The notes under the pieces: model-generated | Told to the model about the DNA's origin: nothing | Database searches by the model: none | The model's input: only the letters and a program-made list of their open reading frames with translations | Part shown: positions 34,807 through 47,935 of the stretch, one piece after another | Layout of the letters: each line of letters opens with the position of its first letter | Numbering within the stretch: position 1 is the first letter of the stretch | Made by a program: the position numbers and the translations under genes | Source: Symsagittifera roscoffensis | Taxonomy: Eukaryota > Xenacoelomorpha > Acoela > Convolutidae | NCBI RefSeq assembly: GCF_963678635.1 | Contig: NC_087070.1 | Location: 40,741,831 to 40,805,830, forward strand | Reading direction: 5' to 3' | DNA length: 64,000 nucleotides

Positions 34807-37800
34807 AAATTTGTCCTGATTTTCGACAGTGACTCAGTCGAACAACAACTTTAAATTAACTCAATTCAAAATTTTAAGTTCCGCAAAACTTCTAACTTTA
34901 ACAAGAAGCCAAAAATATGTAAAATTTTTGACAAAGATTGAATATAAATGAATGAAATTAAATTTGAGGTCAATTTTTGAAGGATTTTTACGTCAACAAA
35001 AAATGGCCTCTACAACCGGCAAATTCAATTGATTTTTCTGTCAAAAGAAGTCAATTTAGCTTTGACACGAGTCAATTAGCGCCTAAATAAGGTAATTCAA
35101 TTATTTCCGTGAAGAACGGCCAATTTTTATTGAAGCATCTTGTTTTTTGTTTTATGACAGAATAAAAAGGTCATTATTTTTTATTAAGAGTAGGAGGATT
35201 TAAATTTTTCAATCTGAATTTTCATAGGTAAAAAAACTTTGTTTTAAATAAATCTTAAATCTTCACTTTAAAGGAAAAGCTGATTAAATAAAACAAGAAT
35301 ATATTCAAAGCCAATTATAAAGAAGGACAGAAAATTAAATTAAAAATGGTCGTTTTCAAAGCCTTTATCGTAATGGGAACGTGAAGGTCTTGAAAGATGC
35401 TTTTAAAGCCGAACATTAAACGCGGTCATTTCATTGTTGCCCATAATAGGCTTTTAGGACTATTTGAAGGGGTTCTATTCTTAAATAGGATAAGAAGATT
35501 TCGATAAAGTATTATCTGAAGTATAGCTGACTACAATTTTTGGAGGTTTTGTTCGTAGATGGGCTGGGCTGTCTTGGCTCTGGTATTTTGGAGGAGATTA
35601 GAAGCGCCTAGCCAGATGACAAGCGAGGAACAAAAGACCAAATGCTATTAAATTATCAGCTCAATTCAAATCAGCTCAAAGTCGATCGAAATTAGTTGCT
35701 TCTCCAGTTTTTTCTAGTTCTCCAGTTATATGCTGCTTTCAAAACGATTGCTTAACTGAACTGGTTAGCTGCGTCTAGTTAGTACACCGTTATTACAATG
35801 CGAGTAAAGCGGCAATGAATAACCTAAACAGTAAGGCCGGTGGTAATAATTTTCTTAGAAGTAAAAGAAACAAGCACGAATCGGCGAATAAAGAGAATAT
35901 CTTTGGGCTGTTAAACAGTTGAATGTCTTTAAAAAACTCAAGTACAATCTCAATAATCTTGGCCGTGGACCAAAGGAATAAGTAATGAATTAAACAGAAG
36001 CAGAGGAGAAGAGAAACCAATGCCAGTTGCTCCTGTAATAACTAGTAGCTGCTGTATTCTAGTTGTACCACTGGAATCAACGGCCGAGCAGGACAAGCGA
36101 TAGAAGAAGTTGGATTGGATAAAATGAAAATGTAGAAAAATGGAAAAGAAGAATTAATCCAAGTAAAAATATTACAACAAACACCCAACGCCAATTTTAC
36201 AATTACTATGAATCGGGCTAAAGGGGGGACTTGCACTACAACAGTTTGGTTGGGGGGGGGGGGGGGGGGTTTGGATTTCAATTATGCGGGCTAGGCACTT
36301 CGGGAATTGAACTTACTCACAGAGACACTGCAGGCCATCAATCGTAAAAGGAACGTGCTAAAATAGTCCGTCGGACGACCCCAGCCTCGGGTGGACATGG
36401 CGAGCTGGCAACATGGCACTTTGTTTTCCCATTTCTAACTCTGGCATTCAGTCTGATCACAGAAGGAAGACTAAAAGAGTCTCTTGCTTTTTCACTCTTA
36501 TATGTGCATATAAGAAGTATATAGCCCCCGTCGCCAACAGTAACACCGGAACCAGCAATTACAATTACAATCGGTTATAAGTTATAAGTTAACCAATCCA
36601 ACTAATACCAGTGGGAGGTGCAGGCTGGGTATGCTTGGCATTACCTGCATATAACTTACACTTTTCCAGAGCTATCAGCTAATCTGGCAGCTAAGAGCAC
36701 AGCCGAAGAAGTAACAGTTCTGGACTGCTCGCTTGTTATATAATAAGAGTGGTGTTATTTCTAGTTATTATAACCTCTTCCAACTAGATTGGCTCAATTA
36801 GGGAAGAGTAAACGGTGAATTTATTTTGTTTATGGTCCCAACTTAGACAGCAATTGGGGGATTTGAACGGACACAAATGTCACTAACAAGGAGCTCCAAA
36901 ATAACAAACTAAGAGAAATGGGTCCCTAAAAATCAGTATCCCAAGACAAAATAAAATCGATAAGGAATAATTAGCCCCCACTAGAAGAGTTATGTTTTAG
37001 CTCTGGAGAAAACAACTGACAAAAACAGCTACCAATTTAAGCCTGAAAAACAGCCAATCAAAACGGCAAAAAAATCAAGTATAAATAGAAGCAAAACATC
37101 GACTTTTAAGCTACAAGAAAAAAAATCAAAAATTCAAACCAGAAAAAACAAGAGTACTCATTGGCTAATATTGTTGGCTGAAAAAAGGGACTGCTGAAAT
37201 AACAGAAAGCATAATGCTGAAAATTCAGATTTGGCAAAATTGCTTAATTGCTTCAATTTCACCACCTATAGATTGTGCACATGTTACAAGGAAAAGATAA
37301 AAAAAAAGGTAGAAAATTCCAAAAGTTTGCGATGCAAAAACGCAAATTATGGCAATGCTCCAAAGAGGGGAAAAATCCGGCAAAACACTGCTGGATATTT
37401 GAATTTGAATTCAAAAAATTAATAGAAAAATAAATTCTAAAACAGCAAAATGAAAAATTTAATAGGAAAAGTTGGTTACTCTGCAAAAATTGCACATTAC
37501 GCGAAAACAAAAAAAAAACGCGAAAAAAAAACATTTTTTCTTCAATTTTCGATAATTTTCAAGAAAGTATTTTTGCGTTTTCTGATAATAAAGAAGAGCG
37601 CAAAACGTTGATTTTAGATCCCTATTGCAAGTCTAGTTGCTTGCTATCCAAAACAACAACACCCTAAGTTTTTTTCGGTCTCCGACAAAACGAACACCAA
37701 TAACGGGTTTAGCAGACTGTTTCCTCGGCTCGTCCGAAAAATTTATTAACTACGAGAGGTGTATCGCTGAGAATAAGTGACAATTTGTTCAATTGTTGGT

Positions 37801-38134
37801 AGCACGACACCTAATTCGAAAAATTATTTCACAATATCAAAATTTTTTAAAGACCCAATCTCAAGGTCATTCAGCAAGATCGTATGGCACAGTTGCGTCG
37901 CCTACTTCTTCTAAAACTTGCTCTTCCACCGAGGTACTAAAAATCAACTGAGTGTTCAATCAGGTGGGTGTCTTCAAGAGAACGGAGTGATATTTTCCCT
38001 CTTCGTCGGCAGCGGTGCGGAAACAAATTTTTTTTTGCGTTTTCTTAAAAATCTATCATTACCTTTGAGGGGTTTTGGAAAACTAACCATAAAGCTCTCA
38101 CCAGCTAAGCTCAAAGGCCAGATGGGGGTAAGTT
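34807..38134. other. Upstream of the receptor gene: no gene recognised
   Basis: Should hold the receptor promoter and 5'UTR; no clear core promoter was identified. 35.5-37.0 kb is less AT-rich (GTGGACATGGCGAGCTGG at 36,392) and may be an old retroelement, but no domain is readable. A G run lies at about 36,252-36,270. Confidence 0.4.
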
Positions 38135-38430
38135 TTGTAGTTTTGATGAAGTGGTTACGTCTCCGCCTCTCAATCGAAGGTCGGATGTTCGAGGCCCACC
38201 ATGATCCATTGCTTGCAGGTGAGGCAGCAATAACCAGCCCAGAAAAATAACCAAAAAACTTGCATGCAGTTTTTAAGCATGGGCACAACAGCAATTCGCC
38301 ATGATGAGCTGGACATCTCGTACATTGATCCTTTCCCTCGAGGATAAATAGTCTTAACCAAGTATACACCTCAGAGCACCATCAAACACTATATAAGAGT
38401 AGTTAAACAGCCACGAGAGGCCAGGGACGC
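38135..38430 (+). mobile_element. tRNA-derived SINE
   Basis: A-box-like GAAGTGGTTACG (38,148-38,159) and B-box-like GGATGTTCGAGGCCC (38,183-38,197), followed by about 230 bp of unique body. Overlapping ORFs on both strands are not genes. Confidence 0.6.
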
Positions 38431-39132
38431 TAGTAACCGTTAATTTAAAGGGTGCATTGTTCGGGGGCGAATCAGTCATTTTGTGGCTCAAGAACATGAA
38501 TTAGTAAAAAACGCCGTTTTAAACGTCACTCTCAGAAATTCGCATAAATTGGGTTAGCAACTTCATAAAAGAGTCAGTAAATAGTTACTATACGAGATAA
38601 CCGTTCAAAAACAGGAGGCGTTTTTTTCTGAAAAGAAGTCTCTTTTTAGTGAACAGTACTAGCTGGATCTATCTTGTATCGATCATCCCTCAACCACATA
38701 TAACTCAACTTAAGGGGAAAAAATGCCTAGCTCTTTTTACTCCGTAACAAGGAATCAAAGTCTCAAACAGGCTTCCGTTGTGTTTGGTACTTGCAGGTGG
38801 CTACGGCATAAGATTTTTAATCAACTTTTGAACCGGTAGAAGGAATCGTTGATCTTCTGTCAAATTCTCCGAGAGGTTGCAAAACAACAAAAAAATGGTC
38901 AAAAGACATCAAACTTTTTAGTTTTCTTAGTTGCCAGTGGCCAATTCTACAATCTGTATCCTTGAGGCAACTTTACTTTGCTGATCGTAGTTGATAACAC
39001 GCCATTCTGCCAGGTATGATTTTATGACTTTCCTACGTAATTTGATTGGGTTCATCGTTTTCTCTCCCAATTATGACTGAATGTCCAATTTTTTTTCGTA
39101 AATGGCTGGCTGGCCAATCGACAATGATCGCA

Positions 39133-39532
39133 ATTTTTACACACAGAAGCGAAGTGGAGCTTCGCATCACTTGCATTACAAAAATGTATGACTATGATTA
39201 CCAGCAAATAAAAAGACAAATAAAAAAATGAAGGAAAAAAAATCTTTTTTTTTGTGAGTAAAAAAACTATAACACTTGTAAAAGAGGACAAAAAAATCTT
39301 GAAACGAAATTAACTGCACCAATTAAAACTTTACAAAGAGCTTTCAAAATGCTAAAAAGAAACCAAACCTTTCTGCAGGACCTGTGCCAACAAAAATTAG
39401 CAGGCACAAAAGTCTAGAAAAATTGAAAGTTTTCAGTTGCGCCAAAAAACAGGTCCCGAATGAAACCGAACTTCTGAGGTTTGTCGCCTCAAGCATGTGT
39501 GTTACCACTGCACTAAATGCACAGAGCACTCC
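39133..39532 (-). mobile_element. Nearly full-length tRNA-derived SINE with hairpin tail
   Basis: Minus strand: tRNA-like head TTAGTGCAGTGGTAACAC and GAAGTTCGGTTTC (39,450-39,520). The tail ends in hairpin GCGAAGCTCCACTTCGC, then TTCTGTGTGTAAAAATTG. It shows head and tail in one copy. Confidence 0.65.
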
Positions 39533-39790
39533 TTGATTTTATAAAGAAAACGACTTTCAAAGATTTTTAATGAACAGCATGAAAAAAAAATAGGCAAAAC
39601 TTCTTGGAACTCAATTACTTGCGGAATACACTGAACTGTTTTTGTAATTCGAGTAGAAAATGCCCAAATTTTAAGCAAATTCGGCGCTGCGGTAGGTAAG
39701 CCGACAAAAAAATAAGGCATACAGAAGTCAAACAACGATTTTTTGACGCTCGGACAACTTTACGCTCGGACGCTCGGACTTACAAGAAAA

Positions 39791-39860
39791 CATGCCCTGA
39801 CCGGATTCGAACCATTGAACTTTGTCTTTATAGACAGTTGCGTTACCTCTTCTACATGTT
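39791..39860 (-). repeat. tRNA-like SINE head
   Basis: Minus strand: AAGAGGTAACGCAACTG and B box GGTTCGAATCC (39,802-39,812), ending GGTCAGGGC. The 5' strand of an acceptor stem is missing, so it is not a functional tRNA gene. Confidence 0.55.
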
Positions 39861-40174
39861 CGAAATAAAGTCTGATTTTGATTTCAAATGAACCAAAGGT
39901 AACATGATTCAAGTGATTCTGTTAAACTAGTTGTTAACCCGAAAAAAGTCTTTATTCCGGTTTGATAACGCTTGCTAACGTCTGTAAGAAATCAGAATCT
40001 TGACTCAATGAGCAGTTAAAAATGGTAAAGATGACTCATAGAGAGACCTCTAGTCTTGATTGGCCTAAAAGCAAACCATACCATTTTTGTGGTCAATGGA
40101 AAAACTTCTAGGAATCTTTAACATGGTTTCAACCAAGATCAAAACAAATTTTTTTTTATCATTTCAGACTCAAT

Positions 40175-40800
40175 AGCAATCGTCTTGATTTAAATAAAAC
40201 GGACAAAACAATTATAAAAGAAAATTTTCTCAAATTGGGCAAGACTAGACAAAAAACGAAGAGAACAAAATTCGCTTAGAATTTCACCAGAATTAAAATG
40301 TTTTTCACAAAATTCGCAACCAAAATTTTACATCAAAAAATATCAAATGAAGCCTCTTACACAGCTCAACAAAGTTCTAGAAGAAAAATCTCCAAAATTT
40401 TGCGCCTAAAATGAAATTTGTTTTCAAGCAAAGATTTTGAGTTTTATATAATAAAAATGGCCTTTTTTGGCTATCAAGCAAAAATTTATTCACCTATACA
40501 GATTTTTGAAGAATTAAAACAGCTAAAAACTTTGTTGGGCGGTGTAAGAGACTTCTTTTGATGTAAGTTTTTTATCAATTCATTTGGAAGTTCCAGCGCT
40601 ATTCTGGGTTAACTATAAAAATGCCAAAATGGCTCAATGTGAGGTGAAATTTTGGTTGCAAATTTTGAAAAATGAATTGCATCGTAATAATTCTGGTGAA
40701 TTTCCTAAGCAAGTTTTCTACTTTTCATGTTTTGTCTAAACATAACCCCAATTTGAGAAAAACACGTTTGAAACTTCAATTTTCATTTTACATTTATAAC
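40175..40800. repeat. Foldback element, diverged copy of the 49.5 kb element
   Basis: The left arm has TTGATTTAAATAAAACGGAC and CAAATTGGGCAAGACTAGAC. The right arm has TCTGGTGAATTTCCTAAGC and CCCCAATTTGAGAAAAACAC. GAAGCCTCTTACACAGCTCA is mirrored at 40,545. Confidence 0.8.
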
Positions 40801-41100
40801 GATTAATTTTAAAAAATCTAAAATGGTTCGAAATAAAAACACCATATGCGTGAAGATTTCGTTACGTTCTCCAAAAGTCGAAAAATTAATGAAAAAAAAA
40901 ATTGCAGACTGCAATCAAATAATTTCTCCAAATTTTTCAGAAATTCAATTAACTCAAAGATAGAACTTTAAAATGGAACAAAATTCGAATCTGGATGGCG
41001 CAAATTTCAAATTATCAAGGGCAAAAATGTCAAGGGCAAAGTTGAAACAAAAATAGCCAAATGCTGTGCATTAGAGCAAAGAAGGTTCCCATCAAATTTC

Positions 41101-41140
41101 TATACAGAAGCAAAGTGCCGCTTCGCACCACTTGCGAAAC
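41101..41140 (-). repeat. SINE/LINE-type 3' tail hairpin
   Basis: ACAGAAGCAAAGTGCCGCTT then CGCACCACTTGCG. It matches the tail of the 39.1 kb SINE, with no tRNA head recognised nearby. Confidence 0.55.
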
Positions 41141-42742
41141 AAAGAATACGTTGCGTTACAAGAAGTCGAAAAGAAAATCAAGTGAAGAAAAAAATTTAAA
41201 AAACTCGATTACCGATCGGCAACTAGGCAAAATTCGTTTGACCATCAACTTAGCTGAAAAACAACTGCTGTCATAAAAATTTTCTAAAAGCGATTCAGAG
41301 TTTTTGGAGAATGTTGCACTGGTGCGGAATGAGTGCGTAAATTTTAAAACTTTAAAAATTGGCCTTAACCAATACCCTTAGTGGTTTCTAAAAAAAATTG
41401 AATAATTAACCTGAGAACTGCAAACAAATTAACTTCAAAAAAACGATCCAATTCTCAAAAATTGGAAATTGATGGGGAAGTTTCTAAAAAACTATCGAAA
41501 TCTCGAAAACTTAATTTTCTTAAGTCATAACAGTTTTTCTACAAAAAAAAGGCGTAGCTCCTGATACAACGAAGATTACCATATCCTGTTGTTTAGAATG
41601 AACCTATAATCGTGGAGCTATTTTTATAAGGGCAAAACCAATTTTTTCAAGTGATCTCTAAATTTCAGATTTGGCAAGGTCGTTTTCGAGAAATAAGAAT
41701 TTCTAAAAAATTGCAAAAAACGGTGCAAGAAATTTGCAAAAATTTCAAAAAATAGACTTTTCTTTAAAAAGTAATATATCGCAGCTTCTCCACCGAAATT
41801 TTTGCGGCCCGTTCCTTGGATTGAATACTTAATCTCAAATTTGGCAGGGTAGTTTTTGAGAAAAGTCAAAAAGTTTCTAAAAAATGGTCAAAGTTTCGAA
41901 ATCTTGGTTTTTCTTTGTGCAGTTACTTTTTCCAACAAAAGTATGAACAAATCAGACGATTTGGGAAAAAAAACCAAAACTTTTTAAATCGAATACTCTT
42001 GAGATGGCAGAGTAGCTTTCTATAGAAAACAAAAAATTTCAAAGAACGATCGAAAACTCAAAAAAAAGTTGGTTTCCCGAAAGCTTTAACAATTTTTCCT
42101 TAAAAGTAAGGGCGTATCTGCTTACACCGGGATAATTCATACAACCTGTTTTTGCAATTGATTCTTTAAACCCAGTTTTAGATGGGTACTTTTTGAATAA
42201 ATCGCAAGTTTACAAAAAAAAGTCAAAATGTCAAAACTTGTCTTTTTTGAGGCTATTATTTACGTAAGCAAAAAAGGTCAGAGCCATTCGTGCAAGCAAA
42301 ATCCACATACCAGTTTTCCAAACAAACCCTTAATCACAGATATGAGTCGATAATTCTGACGAAAATTCGGAAAAGTGTCAACTGAACCCTTAACCCCAGA
42401 TGATAATTTTTGAAAAATAGGAAAAGTTTCAAAGGATGATCAAACTGTCAAAAAATGGCCGTTTGACTCCACAACTGTCTCTATAAAAATTAAATTAGGG
42501 CGTAGCGGTTCATGCAACAAAGTTCCCGCTAAGTTTGCTTTTCAATGAATCTTAACCTCACTGTTGGCTGGGTAGTCTGAGAAGAACAAAAATCCAAGAA
42601 AATGAATCAAACAGTCCACGCGTTTAAATTTTCGAAAATGAGTCAAAGATTTCCAATCCCCCTCCCGTTTGAAGATGGAGTATGATAAACAGAGACTAAA
42701 AAAAAGCGACACACATTTTAGCAGCCGGTTTTTGATTGGTAC

Positions 42743-42932
42743 GTTTTTTTTGACACAGGCGAAGGTTTGCTTCGCGAACACTAGCGAGAACACGACAAAA
42801 AACAGCTCTTTAAAAAACAAAGAGAAAAATTAGAAATAGGCCTCAAATTAGCAACACCTCGGCTACGTCTGGGACTCGAACCTGCGACCTAAAGACTGTG
42901 AGTATAACGCACTAGCCACTCGGCAACGGAAT
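42743..42932 (-). mobile_element. tRNA-derived SINE in tandem copy 1
   Basis: Minus strand: GCCGAGTGGCTAGTGCG (A box region), GGTTCGAGTCCC (B box, 42,871-42,882), body AGGCCTATTTC, then tail hairpin GCGAAGCAAACCTTCGC. Confidence 0.8.
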
Positions 42933-44586
42933 CCTAACAGGTTCTAAACACTAGCCACAAATAAATCAGAGAACAGATGCTATGCAATTTCCAATGCTAC
43001 AGTGAATATTCCAAAAGTGAAAGTTTTAATGAACACTTTATTTTGCGAGTTAGCTTAGAAAAGAAGAAGGTTTCTAATAATATACTAAGCTTATCGCTAG
43101 TGTTAATATCAGTGAATTTATTAAAAAGCAAAAATAAAACTTTACCGAAAAATGAAAAAATTTCCAGTGAGTCTAAAAAACAATAAAAATAAATAAAAGA
43201 AACCCCTTAAAATTTCTTAGTACCTGATTTTGTCAATCAGGAGTTGTTCTCCCAAAAACTACGCACTATAAGTTGACAAGGCCAAAAAAACTTGAGCCGA
43301 AACCGTTTAATCGAAAAAAAACTTTAAAAAAATAAAAATTTTCATAATCAGACTAGGTAAAATGACAAATTACACAAATTCTACAAAAAAAAGGCGTAGC
43401 TCCTGATACAACGAAGATTACCATATGCTGTTGTTTAGAAAGAACCTATAATTGTGGAGCTATTTTTATAAGGGCAAAACCAATTTTTTCAAGTGATCTC
43501 TAAATTTCAGATTTGGCAAGGTCGTTTTCGAGAAAAAAGAATTTCTTAGAAATTGCAAAAAACGGTGCAAGAAATTTGCAAAAATTTCAAAAAATAGACT
43601 TTTCTTTAAAAAGTAATATATCGCAGCTTCTCCACCAAAATTTTTGCGGCCCGTTCCTTGGCTTGAATACTTAATCTCAAATTTGGCAGGGTAGTTTTTG
43701 AGAAAAGTCAAAAGGTTTCTAAAAAATGGTCAAAGTTTCGAAATCTTGGTTTTTCTTTGTGCAGTTACTTTTTCCAACAAAGTATGAACAAATCAGACGA
43801 TTTGGGAAAAAAACCCAAAACTTTTTAAATCGAATACTCTTGAGATGCCAGAGTAGCTTTCTATAGAAAACAAAAAATTTCAAAGAACGATCGAAAACTC
43901 AAAAAAAAAGTTGGTTTCCCGAAAGCTTTAACAATTTTTCCTTAAAAGTAAGGGCGTATCTGCTTACACCGGGATAATTCATACAACCTGTTTTTGCAAT
44001 TGATTCTTTAAACCCAGTTTTAGATGGGTACTTTTTGAATAAATCGCAAGTTTAGACAAAAAAGTCAAAATGTCAAAAACTTGTCTTTTTTGAGGCTATT
44101 ATTTACGTAAGCAAAAAAGGTCAGAACCATTCGTGCAAGCAAAATCCACATACCATTTTTCCAAACAAACCCTTAATCACAGATATGAGTCGATAATTCT
44201 GACGAAAATTCGGAAAAGTGTCAACTGAACCCTTAACCCCAGATGATAATTTTTGAAAAATTGGAAAAGTTTCAAAGGATGATCAAACTGTCAAAAAATG
44301 GCCGTTTGACTCCACAACTGTCTCTATAAAAATTAAATTAGGGCGTAGCGGTTCATGCAACAAAGTTCCCGCTACGTTTGCTTTTCAATGAATCTTAACC
44401 TCACTGTTGGCTGGGTAGTCTGAGAAGAACAAAAATCCAAGAAAATGAATCAAACAGTCCACGCGTTTAAATTTTCGAAAATGAGTCAAATATTTCCAAT
44501 CCCCCTCCCGTTGTAAGATGGAGTATGGTAAACAGAGACTAAAAAAAAGCGACACACATTTTAGCAGCCGGTTTTTGATTAGTACG

Positions 44587-44775
44587 TTTTTTTTGACACA
44601 GGCGAAGGTTTGCTTCGCGAACACTAGCGAGAACACGACAAAAAACAGCTCTTTAAAAAACAAAGAGAAAAATTAGAAATAGGCCTCAAATTAGCAACAC
44701 CTCGGCTACGTCTGGGACTCGAACCTGCGACCTAAAGACTGTGAGTATAACGCACTAGCCACTCGGCAACGGAAT
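44587..44775 (-). mobile_element. tRNA-derived SINE in tandem copy 2
   Basis: Duplicate of the SINE at 42.7 kb, B box at 44,714-44,725. It was carried along by the tandem duplication and is not an independent insertion. Confidence 0.8.
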
Positions 44776-45140
44776 CCTAACAGGTTCTAAACACTAGCCA
44801 CAAATAAATCAGAGAACAGATGCTATGCAATTTCCAATGCTACAGTGAATATTCCAAAAGTGAAAGTTTTAATGAACACTTTTTTTTGTGAGTTAGCTTA
44901 GAAAAAAAGAAGGTTCCTAATAATATACTAAGCTTATCGCTAGTGTTAATATCAGTGAATTTATTAAAAAGCAAAAATAAAACTATACCGAAAAATGAAA
45001 ATATTTCCAGTGAGTCTAAAAAACAATAAAAATAAATAAAAGAAACCCCTTAAAATTTCATAAAACCTGATTTCGTCAAACAGGAGTTGACAAGGCCAAA
45101 AAAACTTGAGCCGAAACCGTTTAATCGAAAAAAAAAATCG

Positions 45141-47250
45141 AAAAAGAAGTAAAAATTTTAAAACCAAAATAAAATTGGGATACAAAGGCTTTCTGAAAAA
45201 AAACCTGAAATGACCGACATAACTAGACCGAAAACCACGAATCCAATTACTGCTCAAAACGGATTTCACCTATTTTACCATCTAAATCAAGATAGCTTTA
45301 ATAAAATTGTTAAGAAATTGAACATGTCTCAAATTTTGCCATTCCTACAAAACTGATCGTTCTGTGAACAAAGTTATGTACGGGAAAAAGGTCTAGTACC
45401 CGATTGCAATACCCTTGTTTGAGTTTAAGAAAAAAAAGAAATTTTTACTTTTGTACTTTTTACCATCCTAAGTTTCCTTTCATTAGTTCTAGTAAATGAA
45501 ATTGAATTACGCACAAAAAGCTAGAAAGAGCGGTAATTTTAATTTGAAGGGCAGCATATCAGCAATTTATGTCTAAATCTAGTCTGAAAACCGAAAATAT
45601 TCATGACAGTATTTATTGACACTGAGACTACTTTTTTGCATTATTTTAGAAGCAGAATTGAGGCCAATAGTTTTAATATGATACTACAAGTTTCTTTGAG
45701 GTAGTGAAAATTGGCAATAAAAAATTGAAAAACGGAGACACTAATCCATAGTTCGTTTCCGCTCGACGAGTGGTCGAAACGAAAATTGGCTCAAGAGAAT
45801 TTCCTCGCTTGCAACAAACATTTCAAATTAGTTGACATTGTTTTCCGAAGTCAACTCACAAATTATTGGTTCTTTTTCAAATTTCTACTCCTATTCAAAA
45901 TGTTACGTAAGAATAATCTCACGAAAACTTTTGTATCAAAACATTTTGCAATGCCTATTTCAATTTTTTCAATACTCGGCCTAAAAATTCTTATTTCCTC
46001 TCATAACAGGAAACATATCCCTGAATTACCAAAAAAAAAATTCGGCTGTTCGCAAAAAAACATCGGAATTTCTCAATTTGTTTGGCCGAAAAAAAATCTT
46101 TGTGCGAGAAATTAATTTCCTTATGTCACTTGTTTCTCAAAGTCTAACGCATTTTTCTATTTATCTTTTGACACTCCTATTTTTGTTTCAGAATAACCAA
46201 GTAACTAATTTAAAACTACGACTCAATGTAGGATTTTTGGAACGAGTCGGAATAAATTTGAACATCTTTGGGTCAATCAGGTTGGTTTTTTAGCTGACTT
46301 GCCTATAAAAAAAGAAGTATTTCCCAATTTATTTGACCTCTAAATCTTTTACAATAACGTGGCACAATATGGCAGTTTATAGTTTGGAAAAAAAAACAAT
46401 CGATTTTTAAGCACGAATTTTTTCATCAGTTTACATTTCTAAACCGAATTTGCGGAAGCGGGTTTTAAAAAGAAGCGCTCAAATCGGGGCAAAAAAAAGA
46501 AAAATTCAAATAAAATACACGATAGACCAGCTTCGAAATGAAAAACCGCATAATGGGTGATTCGAAGCCGATTCTCCGTACCGCTAGTCTTTTACCTTAA
46601 CCACTCACCCGAGTCTCTGTCTTCACTAATGTTTGCACTCAAATATGAGAAGCGTTGCTGGTGTTGGAAAAGGGGGATCTATCGTATTTAGCTACGCTCG
46701 CAACCTTGCTTGTGTAACTGAAAAAAAAAAGACCATCCGAACATTACTCTTTTGAGAGCAACTTAAAAGTTTTTCTGCAGACTAAGAATTATCGAAACTG
46801 TTTTGTATCCAACTTACACAACGTTTGTTACTACTCCCTGATTTCTTCAACGACGCTAAGAAATCCATTCCTGAAAATAACTTTCAGAAAACCAGTTCTG
46901 ATTTCCAATTTAGGGGCGTGTTCTCCCAATTACATATATTTTTGGTATATTTTCACGAGTTCTTCCATTTCTAATTTTGGCTTACCTTCGTACTTCTCTG
47001 AAACAAAAGAAGTTAAATTTTATCAACACCAGTTCAATTACAGTGGGGTTGTTTCATAAAACTTTCTAAACAGCACTTTTTTTACTCATTCATTGAATAA
47101 AATATCATCGCTTTTGCAGCTTTTTGAAGTTTTTCTTTAATATTTCTTTGATATCACGCCATTAGAATTAAAATACTTATTCTTAAACGTCCCATGCCAA
47201 CTTGCTCATTATGTAAGGTTTCAGAACAAATGCACTATTATTTTGTATTT
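45141..47250. other. No gene recognised
   Basis: AT-rich. The 109- and 71-residue plus ORFs at 45.8-46.3 kb are Phe/Lys/Asn-rich with no domain. A SINE head at 46.55 kb is listed separately. Confidence 0.5.
46552..46622 (-). repeat. tRNA-Ser-like SINE head
   Basis: Minus strand: GGGTGAGTGGTTAAGGTAAA, then GGCTTCGAATCACC. The order and spacing fit A and B boxes, but the sequence is not foldable into a full tRNA by eye. Confidence 0.5.
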
Positions 47251-47859
47251 CACACAAAGGCGTAGCTGCACTTCGCGGACACAAACAAAAATTTACAAAA
47301 CAAAATAGGGCTTTAAAATTGCAAATTTAAGTAAATAATCTTTGAAAAACAAGTAGCCGACTACGGGATCCTAACTTCTAAACTCACATGACGAGGATTA
47401 TAAATTTTTAAGTTGCTCACTTATGAAATTGAGCATTAATTTGTTGAGCACTTATTTGTGCAAATACGGTTGGAAAAAAGATAATCGCATTATTACACAA
47501 TTTTTGCAATGCTTGTGAATTTAACTTGTTATTCGATTTTTTTGAACTAGAAAAACTTTAACTCGAATTGAGCTGCCTGCTCTCAAAACATTGATACACA
47601 TGTCTTGAATTTTTGTAAAATTATAATGCAGGTGAGATTAAAATAACTCAGATAAAACGCCTTCAAAAATCAATTAAATTTAGTCGTTTTCTGTTGCTTC
47701 GATCTGATTCGACGGTAATTTTTTTTGTAAAATTTCGCTGAATTCAATATATGGAACTGTTTTTTACTTGTAAGTGTCCTGCAAAAATAACAAGGGTGAT
47801 GGGGATTCCCTTGGCAATTATCAGGGTGATCAAAAATTGACTGAAAATTGAAATTCACT

Positions 47860-47935
47860 GACTGCGGGATTTTAACACCAGGTCTCCCGTTTCATGGCAA
47901 AGACTTGCTGTGTTGCAGGACGACAACAACATTGC
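47860..47935 (-). repeat. tRNA-like SINE head, decayed
   Basis: Minus strand: AGCAAGTCTTTGCCATGAAA and GGTGTTAAAATCC. A hairpin tail of the SINE type lies 600 bp away at 47,251 in matching orientation and may be the other end. Confidence 0.35.

Larger units (their letters stand above)
41538..45140. repeat. Recent tandem duplication, two units of about 1.84 kb
   Basis: Copy 1 is 41,538-43,378 and copy 2 is 43,379 to about 45,140. The start GGCGTAGCTCCTGATACAAC and dozens of later blocks recur 1,841-1,843 bp apart with few differences. The 81- and 92-residue ORFs recur in both copies and are repeat sequence. Copy 2 lacks about 30 bp present in copy 1 near 43,245. Confidence 0.95.

Noticed and set aside
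39791-39860. Functional tRNA gene
   Set aside because: The B box is good but no 5' acceptor strand pairs with GGTCAGGGC; better explained as a SINE head.
42542-42820. 92-residue ORF conserved at 44,385-44,663
   Set aside because: The conservation is explained by the young tandem duplication, and the ORF overlaps a SINE tail.
45786-46293. 109- and 71-residue plus ORFs as a secreted or membrane protein
   Set aside because: Phe/Asn/Lys composition equals the AT-rich background, with no domain, no splice support and no poly(A) context.
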